Below, in pieces: positions 8,571-18,144 of a DNA stretch of 64,000 bases. The DNA is taken from the NCBI GenBank assembly GCA_035699085.1, contig DASSBG010000017.1:1-64000 (forward strand), given 5' to 3'. Position numbers and translations under genes: made by a program. The DNA is from DASSBG01 sp035699085. Its GTDB lineage: Bacteria > Pseudomonadota > Gammaproteobacteria > Xanthomonadales > Rhodanobacteraceae. The notes under the pieces are model-generated. The model was not told where the DNA came from. It searched no databases and saw only the letters and a program-made list of their open reading frames with translations. Position 1 is the first letter of the stretch. Every line of letters starts with the position of its first letter.

Positions 8571-10713
8571 GGCGAAGCCGCTGCTGGTCGAACTGGGCAC
8601 CGAGGAGCTGCCGCCGAAGGCCCTCGACGCACTGGCGGACGCGTTTGCGAGCGGCGTCTGCGACGGTCTGGCCAGGCACGGCGTTGAGGCCGATGTCGCC
8701 AACGCGCGCACCTACTGCTCGCCGCGGCGCCTGGCCGTGCACGTGCCGGCGGTGGCGCTGGCGCAGCCCGAACAGAACATCGAGCGGCGCGGCCCGGCGG
8801 TCACGGCCGGCCGCGACGCGGAAGGCCAACCGACGCGCGCACTCCTGGGCTTCGCCCAGTCCTGCGGCGTGGAGGTCGAGGCGCTGCAGACGCAGGAGAC
8901 CGGCAAGGGCGCCTGGTTCGTCTACCGTGCCGTCCAGCCCGGTCAGGCCACGGCCGCATTGCTGCCGGAGATCGTGGCCGAGGCGCTGGCCGCGCTGCCG
9001 ATCCCGCGGCCAATGCGCTGGGGCGACCATGACTACAGCTTCGTGCGCCCGGCGCACTGGCTGGTGATGCTGCACGGCGACGCCATCGTCGATGCCGAGC
9101 TGCTCGGCCTGCGCAGCGGACGCCAGTCGCGCGGCCACCGCTTCCATCATCCGCAGCCGGTGCACATCGCCGATGCCGACGGCTGGCTGGACGCACTGCG
9201 CGCCGCCCACGTACTGGCCGACCCGGCCGAGCGGCGTGCCCGGGTGCGCGCCGAGGTGGCGCGTGCGGCCGAGGCCAGCGGCGGCCAGCCGCAACTCTCC
9301 GACGCCCTCGCGGCCGAGATCGCCAACCTCACCGAGTGGCCGGTGGCGATCGCCTGCAGCTTCGAGCCGCGTTTCCTCGAGGTGCCGGCCGAGGCGCTCG
9401 TCAGCACCATGGAGACAAACCAGAAATTCGTGCCGGTGCGCACCCCTGATGGCGTGCTGAGCGAACACTTCATTGGTGTCGCCAACATCGTATCGCGCGA
9501 CCCCGCGCAGATCCGCACCGGCTATGAGCGCGTCATCCGGCCACGCTTCGCCGACGCGAAATTCTTTTACGACGAGGACCTGAAGACGCCACTGGCGGCC
9601 CAGCAGGACCAGCTCAAGCGGGTCACCTACCAGCAGGCGCTGGGCAGCCTGTGGGACAAGAGCTGCCGCGTGGCCGAGCTGGCCCGAGTCATTGCCAACC
9701 GGGTCGGTGTCGACGCCGCCCTGGCCACCCACGCCGCCAGCCTCTGCAAATGCGACCTGATGACGCGCATGGTCGGCGAGTTTCCCGAGCTGCAGGGCGT
9801 CATGGGCCGCTACTACGCCGCCGCCCACGGCGAACCGGCCGCGGTCGCACAGGCGCTGGACGAGTACTACATGCCGCGCCAGTCCGCCGACCGCGTCGCC
9901 GACGGCGAAGTGGCCCGGGTGCTGGCTGTGGCCGAGCGTCTGGACACGCTGGCCGGCATCTTCGCCGTCGGCCTCAAGCCGTCCGGCAGCAGGGATCCCT
10001 TTGCGTTGCGCCGGGCGGCGCTGGGCCTGGCGCGCACGCTGGTCGAGGGCGAACTGGAGATTGATCTCGCGGCAAGCTTCCGCGAGGCGCTGGAACTGTT
10101 GCCGGAAGCCGCGCTGGCTGCTGGCCTCAAGCCCCGCAAGGAAGACAAACCGCCGGCGCTGGATGCCGGCGCGCGGCGCGCCGGCCTGACCGCGGAGCTG
10201 GTGGATTTCGTGCTTGACCGGCTGCGTGGCTACTACGCCGAGCAGGGCTTCGGCAGCGACCTGTTTGCCGCGGTGGCGGCGGTGGCGCCGGCGACATTGC
10301 CCGATTTCGACCGGCGCATTCGCGCAGTCGCGGCGTTTGCCGGCCGGCCCGAGGCGGCCAGCCTGGCGGCCGCCAACAAGCGCGTCGGAAACATCCTGCG
10401 CAAGCAGGCCGAGGCGGGCGAACCGGCGGGCCGGGTGCTGGACGAAGCCCTCCTCGAGCATGACGCCGAGCGCGACCTGGCCCAGGCGCTGGCGGCCGCC
10501 AGCCGCGACAGCCGCCAAGCCGCCGAACGCGGCGACTACGGCAACGCGCTGAGCCGCCTGGCGGCGCTGCAGGCGCCGGTTGATCGTTTCTTCGACGAAG
10601 TCCTGGTCATGGCGGAGGATCCGGCCGTACGGGCGAACCGGCTGGCTTTGCTGACCCTTCTGCAGGATCGATTCCTGGCGATCGCCGACATCGCACAGCT
10701 GCAGTCGCACTGA
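8563..10713 (+). CDS. glyS: Glycyl-tRNA synthetase beta subunit
   Basis: A 716-aa tRNA-binding beta subunit that forms the alpha2beta2 enzyme with GlyQ. Conserved GlyS segments include LLVELGTEELPPKAL at the N-terminus, METNQKFVPV mid-protein and the C-terminal ALSRLAALQAPVDRFFDEVLVM. Length is as expected. It starts inside the last codons of glyQ. Confidence 0.98.
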   Translation: MSEAKPLLVELGTEELPPKALDALADAFASGVCDGLARHGVEADVANARTYCSPRRLAVHVPAVALAQPEQNIERRGPAVTAGRDAEGQPTRALLGFAQSCGVEVEALQTQETGKGAWFVYRAVQPGQATAALLPEIVAEALAALPIPRPMRWGDHDYSFVRPAHWLVMLHGDAIVDAELLGLRSGRQSRGHRFHHPQPVHIADADGWLDALRAAHVLADPAERRARVRAEVARAAEASGGQPQLSDALAAEIANLTEWPVAIACSFEPRFLEVPAEALVSTMETNQKFVPVRTPDGVLSEHFIGVANIVSRDPAQIRTGYERVIRPRFADAKFFYDEDLKTPLAAQQDQLKRVTYQQALGSLWDKSCRVAELARVIANRVGVDAALATHAASLCKCDLMTRMVGEFPELQGVMGRYYAAAHGEPAAVAQALDEYYMPRQSADRVADGEVARVLAVAERLDTLAGIFAVGLKPSGSRDPFALRRAALGLARTLVEGELEIDLAASFREALELLPEAALAAGLKPRKEDKPPALDAGARRAGLTAELVDFVLDRLRGYYAEQGFGSDLFAAVAAVAPATLPDFDRRIRAVAAFAGRPEAASLAAANKRVGNILRKQAEAGEPAGRVLDEALLEHDAERDLAQALAAASRDSRQAAERGDYGNALSRLAALQAPVDRFFDEVLVMAEDPAVRANRLALLTLLQDRFLAIADIAQLQSH

Positions 10714-10855
10714 CGCCACGGCTTGGCGGACAGCCGGGGCCGGGCATCGCCGGGCTTTTGTCGCCATCCACGGAGCACCTCGCGACGGGTCCCGCCGCCG
10801 CCTCTTGCAGGACCCGGCACCCTGCCAAAAGTGTCGGCCAATTGCTAAAAAAGTG

Positions 10856-10884
10856 TTGACACGGGATGAACGCTGCATTAGCGT
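10856..10884 (+). promoter_or_regulatory. Putative sigma-70 promoter of the TonB receptor gene
   Basis: TTGACA at 10856-10861, then 17 nt, then TAGCGT at 10879-10884. The -35 is perfect, while the -10 keeps only the first, second and last consensus positions. It lies ~200 nt before the receptor start, so the mRNA would have a long leader. The rest of 10714-11082 shows no convincing gene. Confidence 0.45.
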
Positions 10885-11082
10885 GCCGCCTGCTGCTTGT
10901 CGAAGCATGTCGCGTGCGGCAACAACGCGCGCCGGAGAGCGATCGGTCGACAAGAGATTGCGGCCCGGGAGTGCCCGGAGTTCCGCCTTGGATGGCTCTC
11001 CACGCTGTATCAACGCGTTTTGCTGTTCGCTTTGTGCTTGGTGCCCAATCTGTGACCTGCGGGTCGTGAGGAGAGAATCGTA

Positions 11083-14000
11083 ATGAAGAAGCGTCACATG
11101 CGTAGCGGGGCGAGGCCTCGTTTCAACAAGTTGACCATCGCCCTCGCCATCGGGCTCGGCTTTGCCGGTGCCGCCTACGGCCAGGCCACCAGCGGCGCCA
11201 TCTTCGGTGACGCACCGGGTGCGGCCGGCCAGACGGTTCGCGTAGTCAGCTCGACGGGCGTCACGCGGACCACCACGGTCGCCGCCGACGGCAGCTATGC
11301 GCTGCGTCAGCTCCCGCTGGGTACCTACACCGTCACCCTGATGAAGAATGGCCAACCGGTCTCCACGCAGTCCAACATCAACCTGACGGTGGGCGCCGGC
11401 TCCGAGGTCGACTTCGGCGGCGCGGGCATGAATGCGCAGCAGCTGGGCACCGTGCAGGTCACTGCCAACGCCATCCCGGAAATTGACGTCACCACCACCG
11501 CGTCCAGCACGGTCATCACGGCCCAGCAGCTCAACCGCCTGCCGATCGGCCGCAGTGCCGAAGCCATCGCGCTGCTGGCACCGGGCGTGGTCTCCTCCAG
11601 CGCCTATTTCGGCAACGCCCTTACCGTGGCCGGCGCCGGCGCGACCGAGAACGCCTACTACGTCAACGGTTACAACACCACCGCGCTGTACGACTACACC
11701 GGCTCGTCCTACCAGCTGCCCTACGGCTCCATCGCCCAGCAGGAAACCCTGGTCGGCGGCTACGGCGCCAAGTACGGCCGCGCCGATGGCGGCGTGATCA
11801 GCCAGGTCGGCAAGCGCGGCACCAACGAATGGCACTACGGCGCCCATTTCGTGTGGGAGCCCGCCTACCTGTCGTCCGACCCGCGCAACACCTATTACCC
11901 GGACATCGCGTTGCAGCCCGGCGAGGAGTTCGAGAGCAGCACAAGGCAGCCGGGTGATCTGTACCAGTACCGGCATGAAAACAAGGGCTGGTCCACCACC
12001 CTAGGTGGTTACGTCGGCGGCCCGATCGTGCAGGACAAGCTGTTCTTCTTCCTGTCCGCGGAAACCCACGAGACCAAGGACAAGCATGTCTACTCGGTGG
12101 GCACGCAGCAGGTCGACTTCTACAAGTCGCACGACACCAAGTATTACGCGAAGATCGACTGGAACATCAACGACAACAACATCCTTGAGTTCACCGAGCT
12201 GAAGGAGCACCAGAAGTTCAACTACGGCAATTCCTACGTCTGGGACAACGACCTGTTGGAGGCCGTTGGTGACCCGACGCCGCTGACCTATGGCCTCTAC
12301 GACCATGAGAGCCGGATTTTCCACTACACCGGCTACCTCAGCGACAAGGCGACCCTGAGCGTCCTCTATGGCTACACCGAGGTTCGCAACCCGTCGATCA
12401 CGCCAAACGCGAGCCCGTATCCGCAGATCCGTGGCGCGAGCAACCAGGATCCCTCGATCACCCCGGTGCCGATCACCAACTCGCAGAACACGCTGTACGT
12501 CTCGCTTGCCGATCGCCGCACGCGGTCGAAGAGCCTGCGTGCCGACTTCGAGTACCAGTTGGGCGACCACCTGCTGCAGGTCGGTCTCGACAACCTGGTG
12601 TACACCGGCCGCGACCAGGGTTCGCAGATGTCCGGCCCGGGTTGGGCCTGGTTCTACAGCCAGCAGAGTCCGCCGGATGAGCCCATCAACGCGGGCCTGC
12701 ATGTTGGTGCGCCGGGCGGCAACGGCTACTTCGTCTACAAGTACATCTTCGTCACGGCCACCAGCATGTCGGCCGAGCAGAAGGCCTGGTACCTGCAGGA
12801 CAAGTGGCAGGTCACGCCGAACCTGATGTTCAACATCGGTATCCGCAACGACCACTTCACCAACAAGAACGCCGTCGGCATCGCCTTCGTCGACGAGCCG
12901 GACCAGTGGGAGCCGCGCCTGGGCTTCAGCTGGGACGTGTTCGGTGACTCCAGCTTCAAGGTCTACGGCACCGCGGGCCGCTACTACCTCGCCATCCCGA
13001 TGTCGACCGGCGAGCGTGCAGCGGGTAACTCGCTGTACACGCTGGAGTACTTCACCTACACCGGCATCGACGAGAACGGCATCCCGACCGGCCTGACGCC
13101 CGTCCCGGGCATCAACCCGGCCACCGGCGAGGCCGAGCCGCCTCCGGGCCCGGTTTCTTCCAATGGCGAGTTTGGCCAGCCGGTTGATCCGACCACGGTG
13201 ACATCGACCAACCTGAAGCCGCAGTACCAGGACGAATTCATCCTCGGCTTCGACAAGTCGCTGGGGCCGAACTGGACCTACGGTGCCAAGTTCACGTACC
13301 GCACCGTCGGCACCATCATTGACGACGTCTGCATCGTCGAGCCGATCGTCAACAAGGTCGCCGAGATGGGGTATGACCCGAACGACTACGCGGTATTCAG
13401 CCCGTTCTGTCACATTTTCAACCCCAACCAGACCAACGTGTTCAACGTCTGGAACAATGCGCACACCGAGGCCATCCAGGTGCCCGTCACCCAGGAAGAG
13501 TTCGGCTTCCCGGATGCGCAGCGTGACTACTACGGCCTCAACCTGTACCTGAGCCACCCGTTTGACGGCACTTGGGCTGGGCGCATCGACTACACCTTTG
13601 CCCGCAGCTGGGGCAATGCCGAGGGCCAGGTGCGTTCGGACATCGGCCAGACCGACGTGTCGGTGACCGAGGACTGGGATTACCCGGCGTTGATGTCCAG
13701 CGCCCGTGGCTACCTGGCCAACATGCGCCGGCACCAGTTGAAGGCCTACGGTGCTTGGCAAGTTGCTCCGGAGTGGTTGCTCTCCGGCAATCTGCTGGTG
13801 CAGTCCGGCATGCCCAAGTCCTGCCTCGGCTGGTACGGCCCCGACCAGGTCAATGTTGGCGGCCCCTACGGTGGCGGCTTCTACGGCTCCGACTACCACT
13901 GGTGCCGTGGCGAACCGTCGCCTCCGGGTCAGCACTTCAACCCGTGGACGTTCCGGCTTGACCTGGGCATCGAGTACCGGCCGGCCTTCGCCGACCACAA

Positions 14001-14169
14001 GCTCGGCTTCCGGCTGGACGTGTTCAACGTCACCGACGAGCAGGAGGTGCAGCAGACCAACCCGAACCTCTATCCTCGGGGTGCTCACACCATCAGCAAC
14101 ACCTACAGCCTGCCTGTGTCCTACCAGACCCCGCGTTACGTGCGCTTCTCGATCTCGTACGACTACTGA
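11083..14169 (+). CDS. Oar-like TonB-dependent outer-membrane receptor
   Basis: A 1028-aa outer-membrane receptor. A signal peptide (about residues 15-33, ending AYGQA) is followed by a carboxypeptidase-regulatory-like beta-sandwich (about 36-110), a TonB plug (about 115-240) and a large beta barrel ending in the aromatic RFSISYDY typical of outer-membrane proteins. Oar-type receptors bring in large or unknown ligands using TonB energy. The ligand here cannot be inferred. The ATG at 11083 follows the ribosome site GGAGAGA. The gene is monocistronic, with a long leader and its own strong terminator. Confidence 0.92.
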   Translation: MKKRHMRSGARPRFNKLTIALAIGLGFAGAAYGQATSGAIFGDAPGAAGQTVRVVSSTGVTRTTTVAADGSYALRQLPLGTYTVTLMKNGQPVSTQSNINLTVGAGSEVDFGGAGMNAQQLGTVQVTANAIPEIDVTTTASSTVITAQQLNRLPIGRSAEAIALLAPGVVSSSAYFGNALTVAGAGATENAYYVNGYNTTALYDYTGSSYQLPYGSIAQQETLVGGYGAKYGRADGGVISQVGKRGTNEWHYGAHFVWEPAYLSSDPRNTYYPDIALQPGEEFESSTRQPGDLYQYRHENKGWSTTLGGYVGGPIVQDKLFFFLSAETHETKDKHVYSVGTQQVDFYKSHDTKYYAKIDWNINDNNILEFTELKEHQKFNYGNSYVWDNDLLEAVGDPTPLTYGLYDHESRIFHYTGYLSDKATLSVLYGYTEVRNPSITPNASPYPQIRGASNQDPSITPVPITNSQNTLYVSLADRRTRSKSLRADFEYQLGDHLLQVGLDNLVYTGRDQGSQMSGPGWAWFYSQQSPPDEPINAGLHVGAPGGNGYFVYKYIFVTATSMSAEQKAWYLQDKWQVTPNLMFNIGIRNDHFTNKNAVGIAFVDEPDQWEPRLGFSWDVFGDSSFKVYGTAGRYYLAIPMSTGERAAGNSLYTLEYFTYTGIDENGIPTGLTPVPGINPATGEAEPPPGPVSSNGEFGQPVDPTTVTSTNLKPQYQDEFILGFDKSLGPNWTYGAKFTYRTVGTIIDDVCIVEPIVNKVAEMGYDPNDYAVFSPFCHIFNPNQTNVFNVWNNAHTEAIQVPVTQEEFGFPDAQRDYYGLNLYLSHPFDGTWAGRIDYTFARSWGNAEGQVRSDIGQTDVSVTEDWDYPALMSSARGYLANMRRHQLKAYGAWQVAPEWLLSGNLLVQSGMPKSCLGWYGPDQVNVGGPYGGGFYGSDYHWCRGEPSPPGQHFNPWTFRLDLGIEYRPAFADHKLGFRLDVFNVTDEQEVQQTNPNLYPRGAHTISNTYSLPVSYQTPRYVRFSISYDY

Positions 14170-14207
14170 GAACGCACCACAACGCAGTCTGGACACGAGG
14201 TCCTTCA

Positions 14208-14240
14208 AAGCGCCACCCAACCGGGTGGCGCTTTTTTTTT
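14208..14240 (+). terminator. Rho-independent terminator after the TonB receptor gene
   Basis: A perfect 10-bp stem, AGCGCCACCC (14209-14218) with GGGTGGCGCT (14223-14232), has an AACC loop and is followed by a run of T residues to 14240. It lies 40 nt after the receptor stop. Confidence 0.95.
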
Positions 14241-14751
14241 GGTCCGGTGGGAACCGAAAGCCGGCCCGGCCCGACATCGTGCGCTGGAGCCACGTGTGCC
14301 CGCGTGCCCGCTTTGACCACGCCGCCCAATTGGATGCTCGGGGTTGGCGCCGCAGGCGCACAACCGACGGTCGGACCGTCGGCCGCGCAGCTTCGCCTAC
14401 GGCTGCGGAGCCAAAACGGCTGCGTCCGGCGCTCCCGGATTCTCTGCAGCAGCGCGCCGAGGTCCGTGTATCCCCCGTCGCGGGGCAGGTGCAGCGTCTG
14501 ACGCGTGGCGCCGCAACAGCGGCTTCAGGCCGAGGAGGCGCCGGCATCCACGCCGTACGAGGTCGGTGTTGCAAGCGGGTATTCAGGCGGGCGCCGGGAC
14601 GCCTGTGACAGAATGCGGGCCTGCAATACTCCGGCTGCGGCCGACCATTTACCGTGGCCTGCGCAAACCGGTAGAATTGTCGGGTTCCGCCGGCCGCGTG
14701 TCGCTGCCGCAACACCTCACCACCCGGCCCACGCCGGCTCAAGGATCACTC
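14241..14751. other. Gene-free stretch before the YbaY-like gene
   Basis: About 510 bp with no convincing coding sequence. The only signal I can support is a weak promoter for the next gene: TTACCG (14649-14654), 17 nt, TAGAAT (14672-14677). The long open frames crossing here are extensions or shadows of the flanking genes. Confidence 0.5.
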
Positions 14752-15663
14752 ATGATGGGAAATCGAATTGCTTTGGTAGCCGCGCTGGTCGGCGCTGTGG
14801 CCCTGGTCGGCTGCAGCGGCTCGCAATCGTCGTCGACAACACCGGCGGCGGCGACGACGGCAGGCAACAGCCGTCCTTCCCCGGCGAGCACCGCCACCGC
14901 AATCAGCGGCACCGTCGCCCTGCGCAACCCGGATACCGCCCCGGCGTTGTCGGGGTCGGCGCAGTTGAAGCTGGCGCTGGTCGACATCAGCCAGCAGCCC
15001 AACGCGACCATCGCGAGCAAAACGGTCGCGCCGGTCGTTTCGTTGCCGCTCAGTTTTTCGCTGCCCTTTGACGACGCGCGCATCATTCCGGCCGACATGT
15101 ACCTGCTGCAGGCGGCCATCACGGACGGGCCGCGCGAGTACACGATGCCGCTTCAGCAACTGGTGCTGACACAGGGCCACCCGGCCAAGGTCAAGGTCAC
15201 CCTGGTGGCGCAGAAGACCCCGTCCGAGGACATGCTTGCCGCGTTCAAGCAGGTGCAGGCACAGCTTGGTGGCATGCAGGTGGACCAGCACACGGCGCTC
15301 GGCAAAAGCGAGTCGCGTGCCTGGCAGACCTTCCGCAAGGACGGCAAGCTGCTCTTCGTCATTTCGATCGTCGACCAGCTCAATGGCGACAAGGGCCGCA
15401 CCCATACGGACATCGCCTACAAGGACGGCGAGCCGTGGGTCGTGGTGCGCAAATACCTGCCCAAGGCCGGGGCCGCGCCGACCAGCATCGACCGCGCCGG
15501 CTGGGATGCCGACGGGCAGCTGGTGTTGCGCGAGCACATCGTCGGCGACAAGACGACCCGCCTTGGCGAGGACGAGGCCGAAGCCCTGCGCAAGGACGCC
15601 GCCGAGATGTTCAAGCGTGCCGGTGGCGACAAGCAGCCGGCGAAGCCCAAGCACCGCCGCTGA
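14752..15663 (+). CDS. YbaY-like lipoprotein
   Basis: A 303-aa predicted lipoprotein. A short signal peptide ends in the lipobox LVGC (Cys21), followed by a Ser/Thr/Ala linker. A YbaY/YscW-type beta-sandwich domain spans about residues 50-145 (SGTVALRN, LALVDISQQP, LPFDDARI). The C-terminal half, which ends in a Lys/Arg-rich tail, is not a domain I recognise. ATGs at 14752 and 14755 are both possible. The first has AAGGA spaced 6 nt away. Function is unknown. It is convergent with mnmG. Confidence 0.72.
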   Translation: MMGNRIALVAALVGAVALVGCSGSQSSSTTPAAATTAGNSRPSPASTATAISGTVALRNPDTAPALSGSAQLKLALVDISQQPNATIASKTVAPVVSLPLSFSLPFDDARIIPADMYLLQAAITDGPREYTMPLQQLVLTQGHPAKVKVTLVAQKTPSEDMLAAFKQVQAQLGGMQVDQHTALGKSESRAWQTFRKDGKLLFVISIVDQLNGDKGRTHTDIAYKDGEPWVVVRKYLPKAGAAPTSIDRAGWDADGQLVLREHIVGDKTTRLGEDEAEALRKDAAEMFKRAGGDKQPAKPKHRR

Positions 15664-15705
15664 GCGAGCGCTCCGCCTTCGCCCCGCCGAGCTCCGCGCC
15701 CCGTC

Positions 15706-17583
15706 TCAGGCGGCGCGGGCGCGCTTCAGGTGCACCAGCAGCAGCGAGATCGCGGCTGGCGTGATGCCGCTGATGCGCTGCGCCTGGCCGATCGTTGCCG
15801 GCCGCACGGCTTTCAGCTTGTCCAGCGCCTCGCGCGACAGGCCGCGCACGCCGTCATAGTCGAAGCCGTCGGGGATCGGCACCTCCTCCTGGCGAAGGCG
15901 GCGAGCGACATCCTCGCGCTGGCGGCGGACGTAGCCGGCGTAGCGAGCCTGGATCTCGACCTGCTCGGCCACCACGGCCTCCGAGACGCCGGGACCGATG
16001 CCTTGCACCGTCATCAGCGTGGCGTAATCGACCCCCGGCCGACACAACAGGTCCAGTGCGTTCGACTCGCGCGGCACCTCAAGCCCAAGCTGGCGCTGCA
16101 GCGCGGTACCGAGCGCATTGCCTGGCCCCGCCCAGATCGAACCCAGCCGGTGCTGCTCGGCCACAAGGGCATCACGCTTTCGGCACAGCGCGGCGTAGCG
16201 TGCCTCGCCAACGCAACCCAGCCGGTGACCCTGCTCGGTCAACCGCAGGTCGGCGTTGTCCTCGCGCAGGTGCAGGCGGAACTCGGCGCGTGAGGTGAAC
16301 ATGCGGTAAGGCTCGCTGGTGCCGTTGCTGGTGAGATCGTCCACCAGCACGCCGATGTAAGCCTCGTCGCGGCGGGGGTACCACGGCGCCTCGCCACGCA
16401 CTGCAAGTGCCGCATTGAGCCCGGCCAGCAATCCCTGGGCGGCCGCCTCCTCGTAGCCGGTGGTGCCGTTGATCTGGCCCGCGAGGTAGAGGCCTGCGAT
16501 GGTTTTGCTCTCCAGCCAGGGCTTCAGGCCGCGTGGGTCGAAATAGTCGTATTCGATGGCATAGCCCGGTCGCGTGATGTGCGCCTGCTCAAAGCCCCGG
16601 ATCGAGCGCACCAGCTCCAGCTGCACGTCGAATGGCAGCGAAGTCGAGATGCCGTTGGGGTAGACCTCGTCGGTCTCCAGCCCCTCCGGCTCGATGAAGA
16701 TCTGGTGCGAGGCCTTGTCCGCAAAGCGCACCACCTTGTCCTCGATCGACGGGCAGTAGCGCGGGCCGACGCCCTCGATCTGGCCGCTGTACAGCGGCGA
16801 ACGGTGCAGCGCGGCGCGGATGATCTCGTGGCTGCGCGCGTTGGTATGGGTGATCCAGCAACTGCGCTGGCGCGGGTGTTCTGCACGCGAACCGGCGAAC
16901 GAAAACACCGGCGCGGGGACATCGCCGGCCTGCTCCGCCAACCCGCGGTAATCGATGGTGCGGCCGTCGATGCGCGGCGGCGTGCCCGTCTTCAGCCGCT
17001 CGGCGCCCAACGCCAGGCCGCGCAACTGCCGCGCCAGCACCGTGGTGGCCGGGTCGCCCGCGCGGCCGCCCTCGCTCTGGCGGTCGCCGATGTGGATGCG
17101 ACCGGCGAGGAAGGTGCCGACGGTCAACACCACGCACGGCGCGCGAAATCGCAGGCCCATCTGCGTGACCACGCCATCCACCCGTCCGCCGTCGAAGCTG
17201 AGCGCGTCGACGCCCTGCTGGAACAGCGACAGGCCCGGCTGCGACTCGACGATTCGCCGGATTGCCGCCTTGTACAGCACACGGTCGGCCTGGCAGCGCG
17301 TGGCGCGCACCGCCGGGCCCTTCGACCCGTTGAGGCGGCGCCAGTGGATGCCGGCGCGGTCGGCTGCATGGGCCATGGCGCCGCCGAGGGCGTCAATCTC
17401 GCGCACCAGATGACCCTTGCCGATGCCCCCGATGGCCGGGTTGCAGCTCATCTGGCCGATCGTCTCGATGTTGTGCGTCAGCAGCAGCGTGCGCGCGCCG
17501 CTGCGCGCGGCGGCCAAAGCTGCCTCGGTGCCGGCGTGGCCCCCGCCGACGACAATGACATCAAAGGAGCTCGGGTGATCCAT
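15706..17583 (-). CDS. mnmG: tRNA uridine-5-carboxymethylaminomethyl modification enzyme MnmG
   Basis: A 625-aa FAD protein (GidA) that works with MnmE to modify the wobble uridine of certain tRNAs. The dinucleotide fold VVGGGHAGTEAA is at the N-terminus. MnmG signatures include SCNPAIGGIGKGHL, the GTFLAGRIHIG segment and the C-terminal helical GLSREALDKL region. I chose the ATG at 17583. An in-frame ATG at 17592 would add three residues. mnmE is not in the window. The next 800 nt upstream hold no gene on this strand. Confidence 0.96.
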   Translation of the reverse strand: MDHPSSFDVIVVGGGHAGTEAALAAARSGARTLLLTHNIETIGQMSCNPAIGGIGKGHLVREIDALGGAMAHAADRAGIHWRRLNGSKGPAVRATRCQADRVLYKAAIRRIVESQPGLSLFQQGVDALSFDGGRVDGVVTQMGLRFRAPCVVLTVGTFLAGRIHIGDRQSEGGRAGDPATTVLARQLRGLALGAERLKTGTPPRIDGRTIDYRGLAEQAGDVPAPVFSFAGSRAEHPRQRSCWITHTNARSHEIIRAALHRSPLYSGQIEGVGPRYCPSIEDKVVRFADKASHQIFIEPEGLETDEVYPNGISTSLPFDVQLELVRSIRGFEQAHITRPGYAIEYDYFDPRGLKPWLESKTIAGLYLAGQINGTTGYEEAAAQGLLAGLNAALAVRGEAPWYPRRDEAYIGVLVDDLTSNGTSEPYRMFTSRAEFRLHLREDNADLRLTEQGHRLGCVGEARYAALCRKRDALVAEQHRLGSIWAGPGNALGTALQRQLGLEVPRESNALDLLCRPGVDYATLMTVQGIGPGVSEAVVAEQVEIQARYAGYVRRQREDVARRLRQEEVPIPDGFDYDGVRGLSREALDKLKAVRPATIGQAQRISGITPAAISLLLVHLKRARAA

Positions 17584-17841
17584 GGCGCGCATTGTAGGTC
17601 ACGGGCGAGACGACGGGCGCGGCACGCAAGCGGCAAAGCGGTGAGCGGTTGGCGGAAATGCCACCGCGCAGCAGCGCTCCCGCTCCCGATCCACTGTTCC
17701 GACATGGCCAAGCGGCGTCCGAGCCATGGCGAAGCGCGCTGCGATCCCCGATTGCCCGATCCGCCGGTCCCGACCTCCGCGCGGAGACGCCGCCAGTACC
17801 GGTTCAACAATCGCGATTCCCATTCCCCCTTTCCCGGCCGA

Positions 17842-17858
17842 TTGGCACGCGATGTGCA
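17842..17858 (+). promoter_or_regulatory. Sigma-54 (-24/-12) promoter, upstream copy
   Basis: TTGGCACG at 17842-17849 and GTGCA at 17854-17858 place the invariant GG (17844-17845) and GC (17856-17857) exactly 10 nt apart, as sigma-54 RNA polymerase requires. Only one base of the core departs from the TTGGCACG-N4-TTGCA consensus. Transcription would start near 17869. No open reading frame of note follows closely, only a hairpin that looks like a terminator near 17950-17978. Confidence 0.72.
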
Positions 17859-17868
17859 TAACTGACAG

Positions 17869-17978
17869 GGCACTCCCGTGGACGCAGATGTTGCGAGCCA
17901 TCGAGACCGGAATTCAGGGGCCGGTCGCGTGTCGGCGAGAGGACGCACCTTCGGCCCCTTCGGGGGCCGAACCCTTTT
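17869..17978 (+). ncRNA. Candidate sigma-54-dependent small RNA
   Basis: The interval runs from the predicted start of the upstream sigma-54 promoter to a hairpin at 17950-17971. That hairpin has a stem of about 9 bp with a UUCG loop and is followed by ACCCTTTTC. A second hairpin lies inside it: GACCGG (17905-17910) with CCGGTC (17921-17926) and a 10-nt loop ending in GGGG. No ribosome site plus credible ORF was found. The RNA itself is an inference. The T-run is short, so read-through is possible. Confidence 0.4.
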
Positions 17979-18066
17979 CAGGGAGGCGTGTGGCAAGTTG
18001 GGGCTGAGACGCCGGCACCGGGGCGCCCGTTGGGCGCTTGCGGAACAAACCAGGGGGAAAAAGGAA

Positions 18067-18125
18067 CTGGTGCCCGGCGATCTTCAGGAACAGGGGGGAT
18101 CCGATCGATCATTGCCGGGCACCAG
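18067..18125. repeat. Inverted repeat with 12-bp arms
   Basis: CTGGTGCCCGGC (18067-18078) and GCCGGGCACCAG (18114-18125) are perfect reverse complements around a 35-nt spacer. The arms resemble the GGTGCC/GGCACC palindrome at 27025-27037. It may be a REP-like element or an RNA stem. It lies between the two sigma-54 promoters. Confidence 0.65.
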
Positions 18126-18144
18126 AGACCGGCAAAAGGGTCGC

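Noticed and set aside
10866..11069. 67-aa open frame upstream of the TonB receptor gene
   Set aside because: No ribosome site, Cys/Arg-rich random-looking product. It lies in the likely leader of the receptor mRNA.
8446..14742. Long minus-strand open frames opposite glyS and the TonB receptor
   Set aside because: Antisense shadows caused by high GC. The plus-strand genes have full conserved domains.
17880..18090. Possible 6S RNA (AGATGTT similarity)
   Set aside because: Only a short match to the 6S 5' end was seen. The expected long closing stem was not found, and the usual zapA/fau neighbours are absent.
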